NCBI RefSeq assembly: GCF_033115175.1
Contig: NC_084827.1
Span: 152,389,701 to 152,453,700 of the forward strand
Source of the DNA: Lepus europaeus
Taxonomy: Eukaryota; Chordata; Mammalia; Lagomorpha; Leporidae
Reading direction: 5' to 3'
Length of the DNA: 64,000 nt
Shown: positions 31,698 through 43,378 of the stretch, one piece after another
How the letters are laid out: each line of letters opens with the position of its first letter
Numbering within the stretch: position 1 is the first letter of the stretch
Notes under the pieces: model-generated
Seen by the model: only the letters and a program-made list of their open reading frames with translations
What the model was told of the DNA's origin: nothing
Databases searched by the model: none
Program-made: the position numbers and the translations under genes

Positions 31698-32036
31698 AGG
31701 GCTAGTGCTGTGGTGTAGAGGGTAAAACCACTGCCTGCAGTGCTGGTTCGAATCCTGGCTGCTTCACTTCTGATCCAGCTCTCTGCTGTGGCCTAGGAAA
31801 GCAGTAGAAGATGGCCCAAGTCCATCTCCCTCTGCGGGAGACCCAGAGGAAGCTCCTGGCTCCTGGCTCCTGGCTTCGGATTAGCATAGCTCCGGCCATT
31901 ATGGCCAACTAGGGAGTGAAAGAGTGGATGGAAGACCTCTCTCTTTCTCTCTCTCTCTGTATGTGTAACTCTGCCTCTCTTCCCTCTGTGTAACTCTGAT
32001 TTTCAAGTAAATAAATAAATCTTAAAAAAAAAAATA
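31698..32036 (+). mobile_element. C-SINE (second insertion in the same host SINE)
   Basis: Plus-strand copy: gctagtgctgtggtgtagag head (shortened between the A and B boxes), tail taaataaataaatcttaaaaaaaaaaa. Flanks share gaatatgg (31683 region and 32040 region). Confidence 0.88.
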
Positions 32037-32089
32037 AAAGAATATGGTCTAGCCCTCTGCCACACAATATCCACCCCATCAATAACAGG

Positions 32090-32380
32090 ATCTGTTGTTG
32101 CCTCTGGCATCCTGTATTGGCTTGCTGGTTCCACTTCTTGCTGCTCTGCTTCTAATCTAGCTTCATGCTAATGCACATGGGATGGCAATGGAAGAGGGAC
32201 TAAGTACTTGGGCCAATGTCATACATGTTAGAGACCAGGAAGGATTTCCTGAATCCTGGCTTCTGCTTGGCCAAACCTGTTGTGGCCATTTGGGTAGTGA
32301 ACCAGCAGATAGAAGATAACTGTCTCTCCATTTCTCTCTGTCACTCTGCCTTTCAAGTAAAAATAAATCTTTTTTAAAAG
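32090..32380 (+). mobile_element. Old C-SINE
   Basis: Diverged plus-strand copy: tctggcatcctgtattggct, ttccacttcttgctgctctg, cacatgggatggcaatggaag, gtgaaccagcagatagaaga, tcaagtaaaaataaatctttt. Confidence 0.78.
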
Positions 32381-32884
32381 AAAAGACAATAACATAAATA
32401 GAGTAGTTCAATATGCAAATATATGTATATTGAGATACCATCTATGTACATGGGTATACATTATCACCTTTTAAAATTTTATTTAAGGTATACAAATTTC
32501 ATGTATTTCATATATACAGATTCAGGAACACAGTGATACTTTCACATTATCACCTTAAATCATTGCTGAGAACACATTTCTGGGAGCAGAGAACATTTTG
32601 CCTTTTAGCTTCTCATCCTGAATGCACTGCAGAGCTTTAGAATTATTTGAGTGTTTAGGTATAATTAGTTGGCCTCTAACTTCTTGGTGCAGGAATTTGG
32701 TAGGTTCTTCTAGATTTTTCCACATGGAATTTGATGAGCATTTCTGCAGCTAACATGCATTTCATTCATGAGGAATGCAGCAGGCAGCTCTGGTCCTTTA
32801 GAATCTGAGCATCCTCATCTCCTTCAATATCACTTAAATATGGCATTTACTATTCAAGAGCAGAGCCCAAGAGAAGTTGCTAAA
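32381..32884. other. Intergenic DNA with a short L1 3'-end remnant
   Basis: 32462-32560 (taaaattttatttaaggtatacaaatttcat...acagattcaggaacacagtgatac) is a minus-strand L1 3' end of the type at 60478. The rest is unassigned. Confidence 0.55.
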
Positions 32885-32900
32885 AGAAGAGCATGTCCTG

Positions 32901-33223
32901 CCGGCGCCGCGGCTCAATAGGCTAATCCTCCGCCTAGCGGCGCCGGCACACCGGGTTCTAGTCCCGGTCGGGGCACCGATCCTGTCCCGGTTGCCCCTCT
33001 TCCAGGCCAGCTCTCTGCTGTGGCCAGGGAGTGCAGTGGAGGATGGCCCAAGCCCTTGGGCCCTGCACCCCATGGGAGACCAGATAAACACCTGGCTCCT
33101 GCCATCGGATCAGCGCGGTGCGCCGGTCGCAGCGCGCTACCGCGGCGGCCATTGGAGGGTGAACCAATGGCAAAAGGAAGACCTTTCTCTCTGTCTCTCT
33201 CTCTCACTGTCCACTCTGCCTGT

Positions 33224-33260
<37 letters not shown>
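32901..33260 (+). mobile_element. Very young C-SINE with long intact poly(A)
   Basis: Near-perfect young-subtype copy ending ccactctgcctgtc plus an uninterrupted run of about 37 A (33225-33261). The duplication agaagagcatgtcctg is exact at 32885-32900 and 33261-33276. A and B box equivalents are intact. Unbroken tail and perfect flanks point to a recent insertion. Confidence 0.96.
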
Positions 33261-33263
<3 letters not shown>

Positions 33264-33276
33264 AGAGCATGTCCTG

Positions 33277-34215
33277 GTATTCTGTATGATTCCTCCAGTT
33301 ACACCTGTTATAGCTGGGGACACCGCTGCACGGAGGGTGCTGGTATGTGTATCTTTTCTGTGCTCATCTCTAAAATGCCCATAGGTTGGTTAAAAGTATT
33401 ACTTTAATTCCAGATGATCGTTCCTTTCTATCTGTTGGGAGAGAAAACAAATAAATGCAGGTAACACTGAAAGCTGGAAGAGACATCTCTGAGAAATTCA
33501 AGCTGTTTGGTTGTGATGGAAGGTGAACACTCACTGTCTTAGGAGTTAATCTAGACCTGGCACATTCTGTTTGCTTGGCACAGGAATGGGAATTCTGTCT
33601 GCTACTTCTCTTCAGTGTGTTGTGTACAACTCATGATACTACTTCAGCCGTACTACTTACAGCTGTATATTTACTGGCAGTAGAGAGCATTTAGTAAATA
33701 GAAGCTTCTTCCAGAATAAATCAACCCTAGGTTATTTTACTTCATGTCACTTTGGTTCTCGATTCTTTTTATATATATTTTTGCAATATTTTCCCTACTT
33801 CCTCTGTGTGTGCATGGGTATGCAAATTCACTGTGAAAATGATCAGCATAGTTGGATGATTCTAAAATACTTTTCATTTGGTTTCCAACCTGGTTTAGTT
33901 AGCCAGAGAAAACCCAAATTACATATAATGGGAGCTATTTTTGATCAAGAATATATTAACTTACATAGCAGTAAGACTAAAGTGATGATTTTGAAACTTG
34001 CATGCTTAAATTATAGATGAAGTTTGTAAATTTTAATTTTGATGGTTATACTTGCTACAATATTCACTCATCTTCAAAATTTCAGATCATGCTTGACAAT
34101 TCCTACTATTGTTTCAGAAACACATGTACCTACTTGTATGTTTTCAGAGCAGCAACAAAATGCTATATTTAGGTGAAATTTTATGCCTCTTCAGATCTTT
34201 CACTATCAGAGTAAT
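33277..34215. other. Intergenic DNA, nothing recognised
   Basis: Unique-looking; no repeat family or gene recognised. Confidence 0.4.
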
Positions 34216-34227
34216 GATAGTCTATTT

Positions 34228-34645
34228 TTTTTAAAAAAAGATTTATTTATTTATCTGAAAGGCAGAGTTACAGACAGGTAGAGGCAGAGAGGGAGATGTG
34301 GGGGTGTGTGTGTGGGGGGAGGAGAGGCGGAGAGGGAGAGGGAGGGGAAGGGGGAATTAAAGAGGGAGAGGGAGAAGGAGACAGGTCTTCCATTCACTGA
34401 TTCACTCCCCAGATGGCCACAACGGCCAGAGTTGTGCCGATCCAAAATCAGGAACCAGGAGTTTCTTGTGGCTCTCCCATGCAGATGCAAGGGCTCAGGG
34501 ACTTGGGCCATCTTCTACTGCTTTCCTAGGCCATAGCAGAGAGCTGGATTGGAAGTGGGTCAGCTGGGACTCGAACTGGCAACCATATGGGATGCAGGCA
34601 CTATAGGTGGTGGCTTTCCCCGCTATGCCACTCTGCTGGCCCCAG
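34228..34645 (-). mobile_element. C-SINE with expanded purine tract
   Basis: Minus-strand copy flanked by gatagtctattt at 34216-34227 and 34646-34657. Between tail and body (34280-34385) it carries a roughly 100 bp G/A-rich low-complexity expansion (gggtgtgtgtgtgggggg, then gagaggcggagaggg repeats). The element is therefore about 90 bases longer than usual. Confidence 0.93.
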
Positions 34646-34657
34646 GATAGTCTATTT

Positions 34658-35400
34658 CCTTTTATGTAATATTTGCAATCATTTCATGAACTAGATGAAT
34701 TAATTTTTACATTCATCTGTATTTATATTCTAAAAGTTTGAAGAGTTCTTTCTCTCCAAGGTTAATTCCTCTCTTCTTTTACTCTTGAACTTTGCCATCC
34801 TATCTTTTGCCGTTTTTGTCTCCAAAAATGGCCCTTGTTTTTCCTATGTTTTTGACTTCTGTTTCAGTCACTCGGGAGTGTTTTGGAACTTTGAGAAGAC
34901 ATGTGGCACATTTACCGCTACCTCACGGTAGCTCCTCACTCACTGCAGTCTACCTTTTGCCCCTACCAATGGCTTCTCTGAAGGCCATATTTGGTTTAGA
35001 ACACGTGTGAAATCTCATGGCTTAAATCTATGCTGATTACTGTTTAGAATTGAAAAGACATTTTAAAAATTAGCTAAATTCACGCAGTACCATCACTCAT
35101 TCCATCAGCAGATTCTTGTCTGCCAGAGTGAAAGATGCCGCCCCTAACCTCACAGATCTTATAATTTAGTGGTAGCAATGGATATAAAGTAGTCACAAGA
35201 TCTGAGGTAAAGACTGATAAAGGTCTATTCTCTTGATGGATGGAAATACTCTCAGAAAATGTTTAGTTAGTACCATGCTACGTTTGTTACCTGAAGAAAG
35301 TCACTTTGAATTTAAACATGAGGTTTGTTTTGCATTTTTAATTTCAGATAATAATATTGGTTGCAAGATCTTTATTTTTTTAAGATGCAGGATTTAATGC
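34658..35400. other. Intergenic DNA, nothing secure
   Basis: 35095-35215 (cattcatcagcagattcttg...gtagcaatggatataaag) vaguely resembles an old mammalian SINE/L2 remnant; otherwise unassigned. Confidence 0.35.
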
Positions 35401-35711
35401 AGGGGCCAGTGCTGTGGCGCAGTGGGTTAATGCCCTGGCCTGAAGCGCTGGCATCTCATATGGCCACCAGTTTGAGACCCTGCTGTCCACTTCCGATCCA
35501 GCTCTCTGCTATGGCCTGGGAAAGCAGTAGAAGATGGCCCAAGTCCTTGGACCCCTGCACCCACGTGGGAGATCAGAGCACCTCTGGCCATTGCGGCCAA
35601 CTGGGGAGTGAATCAGCGGATGGAAGACCTCTCTCTCTTTCTCTCTCTGTAACTCTGACTTTCAAATAAATAAATCAATCTTTAAAAACAAAACAACAAC
35701 AACAAAAAACC
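35401..35711 (+). mobile_element. C-SINE with internal deletion
   Basis: Plus-strand copy (gccagtgctgtggcgcagtg head). It lacks about 30 bases after cccacgtgggaga compared with its neighbours. Tail aaacaaaacaacaacaac. Short flanks aatgcag on both sides. Confidence 0.9.
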
Positions 35712-36494
35712 AATGCAGTCTGCTTTGTAAAGTGATGCATCTCTCCCCTGCCCCACCCAATGGGAACTTCAAGGAGAAGGAAATTTAACTTGAGCATCTC
35801 ATTTCAAGTGTCTCTCTCGGAACATGCTGTATGACTCCAGGAGGGAGGTTCATGAGCTAAGGAAGAAGGATACTGCAAACCCTTGTGAACACACTTAAAG
35901 GTAACCCCACCTACAGCACAGTATTAATAGGTTGAAACTGCTCTATGAAGGCGGGGCCTTTTCTTTGCTTATTTTTATGCCCTCCATAACATTCTTTTAT
36001 ATAGAAAAGGTATGGAACTCTAGTTTCTTCTGTATCAGCCTCTGTGTTTTTTGTCATGGGGCTCTATCATTATGATCATTACTGATTGATGCAATCATTC
36101 TTTACACGAAAGCAGCTCTTTGCATACAGTAAATGTACGAGAGACCAACAGCAAGGAAGTGATCTGGTCTGAGGACTTTGAAGGCTCCATATTGAATGAT
36201 GCCTGTGGATCTACTCAGATTCTTTCTTGGCCACTTTGATTTCTAGAAAAGCCATCAGAAGTAGTCACAGGGTATACAAGCAATGCCAGTAAAGGGAAGG
36301 GCTTAAAAGGAAACTGGGTCTTTCAGTACAGTAGTTCAGCAGAGTAAGGAGTAAGAGGAAGATGACTGGGGATGACTGGAAGATGAGGGGATGACTGGAT
36401 AGCTAATATTTTCAGCTCTTCTTTTGGGTTGCATTAATTATCATTCTCTGATGAACAGAGATGGGTTTTCTAGTTCTTCATAAATCCCAAATAG
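35712..36494. other. Intergenic DNA, nothing recognised
   Basis: No repeat or gene recognised. A small local duplicate, gatgactgg, occurs around 36361-36395. Confidence 0.4.
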
Positions 36495-36828
36495 GGGCCG
36501 ACACTGTGGTGTAGTGGGTAAAGCTGCTGCCTGAGGTGTTGGCATTCCATATGGGTGCTAGTTCGAGTCCCGGCTGCTCCACTTCTGATCCAGCTCTCTG
36601 GTATGGCCTGGGAAAGCAGTGGAAGATGGCCCAAGTCCTTGGGCCACTGTACCTGCGTGGGAGACCTGGAAGAAGTTCCTGGCTCCTGGCTTTGGATCGG
36701 TGCAGCTCTGGCCATTGTCATCTGCGGAGTGAACCAGTGGATGGAAGACCTCCCTCTCTCTCTGCACTTCTCCTTCTCTCTCTGTGTAACTCTGACTTTC
36801 AAATAAATAAATAAATCTTTTAAAAAAT
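36495..36828 (+). mobile_element. C-SINE
   Basis: Plus-strand near-consensus copy: ggccgacactgtggtgtagt head, gttcgagtcccggctgctcc B box region, tail aaataaataaataaatcttt. Confidence 0.93.
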
Positions 36829-37718
36829 TACCAAACAGACTTCACGTTCCTTTCTTTTCTACACACACATAATAAATGCCCATCAGGTAACATGAGCAAG
36901 GCCTATACCTTATGGCTTGTAAGAGTCTAACACAGTATTTAGGCACTAATAGTCCAGAAAGGAATGATTGAATGCCTCACTACCGGGTCACCCACTGTTG
37001 CAGCATGTCAATTAACTGGACCATTAACATTTATTCTTATGTTATTTTCTGTGTTTTTCTATCAGTTACCACATTTTTGTATAGATAATTGTTAAACAAT
37101 ATTGATTAGAATACAAGGCTTTTTAAATGTTAGCTATCACTTTAAAAATAAGCCAACCAGGTAGACCTGCGAAGGAACTTTAATGTACATATTATTTTAG
37201 AATAATTCTTAAATTAAAATGCCTATTGTATTTTAATGTGTTTTGTACATATCAATGAAATCTGGGCTGGCAAATATGTGATTTTTATTACATGGGCTTT
37301 GTTTGATTGAAGATTGAGTATTTTTATAAAACTTGTGCTTTTTGGAAGTTAAAGTTTTATGTTGCCACATGAATGGATCAGCATAAATTCATGTATAATG
37401 CATAAGTTGATTTTTGAAAGTACCCACTCGGCTTTAGCTATTACTTTTGGATTTGCTCCCCAACCTACACAAGAATTAAGAGTAAGACAAAAGGAAATAT
37501 TCATTAAATCGTCTGTTAAATGTCGCTTCTGATCAGTGACACATTTTACTTCATGATTGTAATATTGTGCACACTCCTTGATCATGTTTCTGTGTATGAG
37601 CTCTCTGAAGAACTTCAGTCCTTTGTCTTCTCTAATTATGTGCGCACATGTAATGGAAAATGCCTCACTGAGGCATAGGATTGGTGGTTGTCTTCAGCAG
37701 TTGCCACCAAATTCGTAG
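36829..37718. other. Intergenic DNA, nothing recognised
   Basis: AT-rich with no family recognised. Confidence 0.4.
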
Positions 37719-38035
37719 TGAAAATCTCCACCTCCAAGACGATGGTTTTGGAAAGTGAGGCTTTTGGCAGAGAATGAATTCATGAAGAAGGAGCCCTCAA
37801 GAAAGAATTAACACCCTTAACAAAGGCATTACAGAGAGCTCTGCTGTTCCTTTTCACCATGTGAGCACACAGCAAAATTGTTGTCTGTCAACAAGAAGTG
37901 AGCCCCTACCACTCACCAGATCTGCTAGTAACTTGATCTTGAACTTCTCAACCTCCAGAACTGTGAGAAATAATTTTTTTGTTATTTCAGTTATGTGGAC
38001 TTTTGTTACAGGAGCTTGATAGAATTAAGACAGTA
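37719..38035 (+). repeat. MaLR-type LTR remnant
   Basis: tttggaaagtgaggcttttgg, gaatgaattcatgaagaag, caccatgtgagcacacagc, tcttgaacttctcaacctccagaactgtgagaaataat and gcttgatagaattaagacag follow the MaLR LTR order. LTR only, no internal region. Confidence 0.68.
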
Positions 38036-38054
38036 GGGAGAAGGAGGCTACACC

Positions 38055-38185
38055 TGAGTTGCATATTGGACAAGTCATTTACTTCATGGAACCTTAGTTT
38101 ACTTGTTTTAAAAGTGGGAATAATAGGAGCTACCTTGCAGGGTGGTTGTGAGGATCAGAGAAAGTTCATAGACACTGACCAGTAG
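38055..38185 (+). repeat. MIR remnant
   Basis: gcatattggacaagtcatttacttcatggaaccttagttt...agtgggaataataggagctaccttgcagggtggttgtgagga matches the MIR 3' half. Confidence 0.7.
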
Positions 38186-38734
38186 GTGCATTTATATCAG
38201 TATGTGGTGTAACGTAAGATGACAACTAAAGACAACCCATGAAACGCATGTTCTGTGCCTATCACAGTTTCTAAAGTGTGACTCTGCTGTTCATATGGTC
38301 ACTGAATCTAACAAGGAACCGTGTTGGACACCAGGCTCAGTATCTACAAATTTTATTCAGGCACTACTTGTTATTCAGGTCTCTGGGAGTTTTATGGAAG
38401 GAAAATGTATATTTATAATGTTCTTCGTTAAACTATTGTTGTTTATTGTGGGCACAAAGGGAGAGTAGGGGGAAATATCCATTTACCCCACCAAGGGGTC
38501 AGAGTTTTGAAGAGAATATTTAGCAATTAGTTCAGCATGTGTTCTTTTGTAGGTAAAACCTGTAGTCCTAAAAACATAAAAACTATTATTTTCTGCCTCT
38601 TGGAAAGACAATTGCCCCATTAAAAGTGGTTAGGGGTCTTCTGCAGAGACCATTCCTTGTCCATCATCTCCAGAATTGGAAAAAAAGACACAGAATCATC
38701 CTAAACCAATTTCCCTGTGCCATCAGAATTTCCA
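38186..38734. other. Intergenic DNA, nothing recognised
   Basis: Between two MIR remnants; no feature seen. Confidence 0.4.
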
Positions 38735-38885
38735 CATTTCATCCACACTAGCTGTATGATTGTGGGCAAGTTATGTGGCCTCTGTGTGCCACAGAATCCT
38801 CTCACCTGACTTACAGGACAGCACGAGGAAGTGATGAGTGGTATATGGTTCCCTGACAAAGAGTAGCTTCCTAGTAAATGTTATG
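38735..38885 (+). repeat. MIR remnant
   Basis: actagctgtatgattgtgggcaagttatgtggcctctgtgtgcc and the later gcttcctagtaaatgttatg match the MIR core and tail. Confidence 0.65.
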
Positions 38886-39769
38886 TTCCTTAGCAAGTTC
38901 TCATTCACTGTGACAGCTGACATTAAATCTGTGAGGAGGCCCCAGAGAACTACAAAGCAAGGGAAGCAGCCCAGAGTGATAGGACATAAACTTTAAATTC
39001 ATAAGATGCTTGTACGTAGATTAGGGTAGTATTTGACATTAACAGTGATATTTAGTAATACTTTTCCTTCTCCCAATCCTGTGCTTTATAAAAATTCTAT
39101 GAGTTGTGTATATTGGGAATTTTGTCTTCATAATGGAGGGAAAATAATATTTTCATGAGAAATAAGATCAGTAGATTCTCTATTATGCGTTGTCTTATCT
39201 TGCTACCTAAATTACTCCCATTCCTGCTTGAACAAAGACTTTCCTTAAGCTCCCTTTCTTGCTTCTTGCCCTGATCCTCACTATTCTCTTTGGAAATAGA
39301 TTGTTACCTGCTCATAGTGCAGCCATTGGCCAAGTTTCTCAAGTGGATGGAACTTATCTAATAAGACTCCTAAAATGTAGATCTCTGTCTGGTCTGTGGA
39401 GTGTTTCTATTTAGTAGAAGTTGTTTTCACATGTGTGGACTGTCTCAAAATCTCTAGTTATCTGGTAGAGACGGTTGGTTGGTCTTATCATAAAATATCA
39501 TACATAAGTGACATTCTGATCTCCATCTGCTAAGTTGTTATGTGTATGTCTTTCCTGGTTCTGCACATTGGTGGGAAAAAGAAGGATGCTCCTTTTCCTT
39601 TTGCTAAAGGAAAATGAAGGTCAAAAATTGAGGGTCTAATCCAAGTTCACTTACTGAGTAAACCCACATCTTCAGACAAGAGTCCTCTGCTCTGTGCAAT
39701 ATATCACAATCTATTTATTGTACTTACCTTTCACAAGCTATTTATTTCAAAATATTTATTTCTTGAGCT
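38886..39769. other. Intergenic DNA, nothing recognised
   Basis: No family or gene recognised. Confidence 0.4.
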
Positions 39770-39930
39770 ACCACTTACCACTGCTCTAATTTGGGGAAAG
39801 TTATTCAGCTTTATCAGAGCCTTGAGCTCTTCATTTTCAAGATACAATTAATATGTACCTCACTGGGTTATTGTGAGAATCAATAAAATATATGAAATTA
39901 TCTCAGTACTTGAATTTCATTTCCTTATCT
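39770..39930 (+). repeat. MIR remnant
   Basis: ggggaaagttattcagctttatcagagccttgagctcttcattttcaagatac...tacctcactgggttattgtgagaatcaataaaatatatg follows the MIR core and 3' half. Confidence 0.7.
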
Positions 39931-39954
39931 CCCTTAAATACATTACATGTAGCA

Positions 39955-40283
39955 TTTAAAAACTTACTTGAGAGGAAGGAGTGGAGGTGAGGCAATTGAG
40001 GGCAAGCAACAGAATGAGGTCTTCATTCTCTGGTTCACTCCCCAAATGCCCCAACAGCTGAAGGAGGGCCAGGTCAAGTTCAGGATTCAGGAATTCAATC
40101 TGGGTCTCCCAACGTGAATGGTAGGGACCAAAGTACTTGAGCCATCACTTTCTGCTTTTAAGGATGAGTGTTAGCAAGAAACTGGAGTTGGAAGTGGAGT
40201 CAGGACTAAAATCGAGGCACTCAGATATGGGATGCAGGCATACGAAGCATTGTCTTAATTGTTTTGCCAAATGTCCTCCCCTC
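39955..40283 (-). mobile_element. Old C-SINE
   Basis: Diverged minus-strand copy: cttacttgagaggaaggagtgg, ggttcactccccaaatgcc, tcaatctgggtctcccaacg, tatgggatgcaggcatacg, and head tgccaaatgtcctcccc. Confidence 0.78.
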
Positions 40284-40914
40284 TATCCAGTTTTATAAAA
40301 TCTACTTCAGTCTTCCAGTTATCTCCACAGTGTTTATTTCCATTTTTAACAGTCATTAGAACTTGGCATCTCTTGTAGTAATTGATCATAATGAAATATA
40401 AAATGTCATTACATTTCAGAAATTATATAACAGGATGAGTATTCCACACCTCAACTTTGAATAAATCACATTCACTAGTAGCTACTGTTGCCACATCTGA
40501 AAAAGCAGTGCAGCAATGGAAGTGTCATATGATAATTATTCATAGCAGGTAGAATCCCAAGATAATTCACAATGACTCACCACCTTGTATAATCAATACC
40601 CTTGCCTTGAGTGATTTGCTGTAATCATATGAGTTAATCAAAAGGGAGATTATCCTGAGTGGAAGTAATCTAAGACCAGCAAAGAAACAGGGACTTCAGT
40701 CCTCCAGTTAGAAATTCATATAAGTGGAACCATATCTGCACACCATGTATTATTTGATTCTTAGATCTTGAGCAGGCATATGCTAACAAGTGTGAATGTG
40801 AGCAGATGTGAAACAAAGATGTCTAACCATCTAACTAGCTACCAACATGTAGCTACAAGATGGAGATTAAAGGGAGTGGCATACACAGCCAGGAAGAAAT
40901 AATATGAAGCCTTT
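40284..40914. other. Intergenic DNA, nothing recognised
   Basis: No gene. Some old-repeat character but no family assigned. Confidence 0.4.
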
Positions 40915-41606
40915 TGAAACTGGCTTCTAATTAGCATAATACTTTTGAGGTTCATTCCTAATGTTGCATGTATCAGTAGTTTGTGTCTTTTTTCTTATTG
41001 AGTAGTACATTGTGTGGATATAACCAGTGTGTTTATCCATACATATTTGTGGATAAGTAAATATTCCAAGCTTTCACTATTATGAATAACACTTCATTGG
41101 GGCCAGTGCTGTGGTGTACTGGGTAAAGCCACCACTGGCAAGTGCTGGCATCCCATATGGGTGTCAGTTCAAGTTCTGGCTGCTCCACTTCCAGTGCAGC
41201 TCTCTGCTGTGGTCTGGGAAAGGAGTAGAGGATGGCCCAAGTCCTTGGGCATCTGCTCCCACGTGGGAGACCTGGAAGAAGCTCCTAGCTCTTGGCTTTG
41301 GATTGGCACAGCTTTGGCCATTGCGGCCAGTTGGGGAGTGAACCAGTGGATGGAAGACCTCTCTCTCTCTCTCTCTGCCTCTCCTCCTCTCTCTGTGTAA
41401 CTCTTTCAAATCAATCAATCAATCAATCTTTTAAAAAACTTCAGTAAACATTAATACACATGTCTTTGGGTAGAAATAGCTTTTCATTTCTTTTGTGCAT
41501 GTACTCAAGACTTGAATTGCTAGGTCATCTGGTAAATCTGTGTTTAAAATGATAAGAAACTGTCAGACTTTCCCGAAATGGTTTGGCCATTCTTGATTTT
41601 TTTTTT
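40915..41606 (-). repeat. Ancient L1 fragment interrupted by a SINE
   Basis: ctaattagcataatacttttgaggttcattc, gagtagtacattgtgtggatataacc, ggataagtaaatattcc before the SINE, and acttgaattgctaggtcatctggtaaatc, aagaaactgtcagactttcccgaaatgg after it, are minus-strand old L1. The SINE at 41099-41439 splits it. Confidence 0.7.
41099..41439 (+). mobile_element. C-SINE in old L1
   Basis: Plus-strand copy: gccagtgctgtggtgtactg head, (CT)n, unusual (AATC)4 tail (41410-41427) in place of (AAAT)n. Confidence 0.92.
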
Positions 41607-41624
41607 AAAGAACTGAATGTTTTG

Positions 41625-41946
41625 GCCGGCGCCGTGGCTCAACAGGCTAATCCTCCGCCTTGCGGCGCCGGCACACCGGGTTCTAGTCCCGGTCGGGGCA
41701 CCGATCCTGTCCCGGTTGCCCCTCTTCCAGGCCAGCTCTCTGCTGTGGCCAGGGAGTGCAGTGGAGGATGGCCCAAGTGCTTGGGCCCTGCACCCCATGG
41801 GAGACCAGGAGAAGCACCTGGCTCCTGCCATCGGAACAGCGCGGTGCGCCGGCCGCAGCGCGCTACCGCGGCGGCCATTGGAGGGTGAACCAATGGCAAA
41901 GGAAGACCTTCCTCTCTGTCTCTCTCTCACTGTCCACTCTGCCTGT

Positions 41947-41976
<30 letters not shown>
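41625..41976 (+). mobile_element. Very young C-SINE, 18 bp duplication, long poly(A)
   Basis: Near-identical to 32901-33260. aaagaactgaatgttttg is exact at 41607-41624 and 41977-41994. The A run is about 32 bases. The CpGs of the head and middle (gcgccggc, gcgcgctaccgcggcgg) are unmutated, which also indicates youth. Confidence 0.96.
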
Positions 41977-41986
<10 letters not shown>

Positions 41987-41994
41987 ATGTTTTG

Positions 41995-43125
41995 ATTCTC
42001 TACAACCAAAGAGACTCTAACAATAGTTTCTCCTATTCTGTCAGTGTAGGAATTGCCTAGGTAATACTTGGATAGTGTGGGGGGAATAGGTACATAGGAA
42101 ACTTAGGTTGGAAAGTTTTGCTTTAGCTTAGTCCTCATCCTGCCTCATTCCAGATTCTGGTCTCCATTTTTCCTCACAAACAGAATGAGAGATTTTTCTA
42201 CATTTGGATCTTTTTTTGCACCAGTTATGAGCTATCAGAGATAGGAAGAACTTAAAAGTTTTCCAGGAAAGTTTTCCTATTATTTCTTACTCATGAATGG
42301 CTGTTACCTGTCACTCCAGCTTCCAACTTAATTTGAAGTTTATTAGCCCAGCACAGGCCAGAACACTGTGTTACCCTCCAAGTTTCACTTCTTGTTGTTA
42401 GTGTGTCCTGGTTCATAAAGCTCAGCCATCAGCCTTGATTCCATTCCAAATTCCATTGCTCTGTCTTCTCATTACTATCCCCCTGGGGTCCTGACTATTT
42501 CATTATTATTAGTCTGCTCTGTCCAAGAACCTCAGCTGTGCACTAACCAATTAACTCTTTCTGCTCTGCCCACTGGACAGTTTTAGATCAGGCCCAACCT
42601 CTCAGTTACTATACCTAGCCTCTTTTTCAGTAAAATTGTGTTGTTATTTAGAAATTCATCAGTGAGAAAACCACTGCATTTCATGAGAAGCAGTCAAAGC
42701 TTACAATATGCTAAATATTTTTCTTTTTTTGTTTGTCATTTGAATCTAAAGAACAAATGGTTTTCTTTTTATTATTTATATAGCAATAAATATATAATTT
42801 ATATAACTGATTCTTAGACCTTTGGAAGAAATTTGTTGAAAATGTGTTATGAAGTAAAGATGTATCTGGTATTTATTCTTAGGTTCTCATATGTAGCTAC
42901 AATGCACAGATGTGGGGGAGAGACGTACACAGCTACAGAGAAAGATCATTGTCAAGAACTCCAAGATGTAAGGAATTCTTAAAATTTTCTGATAGGATTG
43001 TTGCAAAACATAGAAATGATTAAATAAGATCCTTGTGAAGCTCATACAACATATAATGGTAACTTGAACAATTTTCTAAAATTTGATTTATTCTAGCCAT
43101 AGTGTGTATCAAAGAAGAAGTTGGC
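41995..43125. other. Intergenic DNA, nothing recognised
   Basis: No gene or recognised repeat in about 1.1 kb. Confidence 0.4.
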
Positions 43126-43127
43126 TA

Positions 43128-43241
43128 TTTTTTTTAAAGATTTATTTTTTTGAAAGTCAGAGTTACACAGAGAGAGAAGGAGAGGCAGAGAAAGAGAGGT
43201 CTTTCATCTACTGGTTCATTCCCCAATTGGCTACAATGGGT
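43128..43241 (-). mobile_element. C-SINE fragment (3' third only)
   Basis: Minus-strand tail and first part of the body (aaagatttatttttttgaaagtcagagttacacagag to ccaattggctacaatgg), then an abrupt break. The copy is 5'-truncated or was cut by deletion. Confidence 0.88.
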
Positions 43242-43267
43242 GGCCAATGTGTGAGATCTTCAACAAA

Positions 43268-43378
43268 TTTGTGGAAATGCTTGTTATGAAGAAACTATGC
43301 ATGAATTTCAAGATTTTTTTGGCACCAAATAAACATCTTTTAATTCAGTTTTTCTGTGAACTTTTTGAAGTTCTCTTG
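43268..43378. repeat. Old interspersed repeat, copy 2 of 2
   Basis: gtggaaatgcttgttatgaagaaactatgcatgaatttcaagattt...gcaccaaataaacatcttttaattcagtttttctgtgaactttttgaag aligns with 22060-22200. Confidence 0.5.

Noticed and set aside
32877-33407. Long open frames in both strands over young SINEs (also 41617-42060, 26494-26958, 30109-30485)
   Set aside because: SINE sequence is GC-rich and repeatedly gives open frames with the same RGG/GAPGSS-type peptides at every copy; no protein is known or expected.
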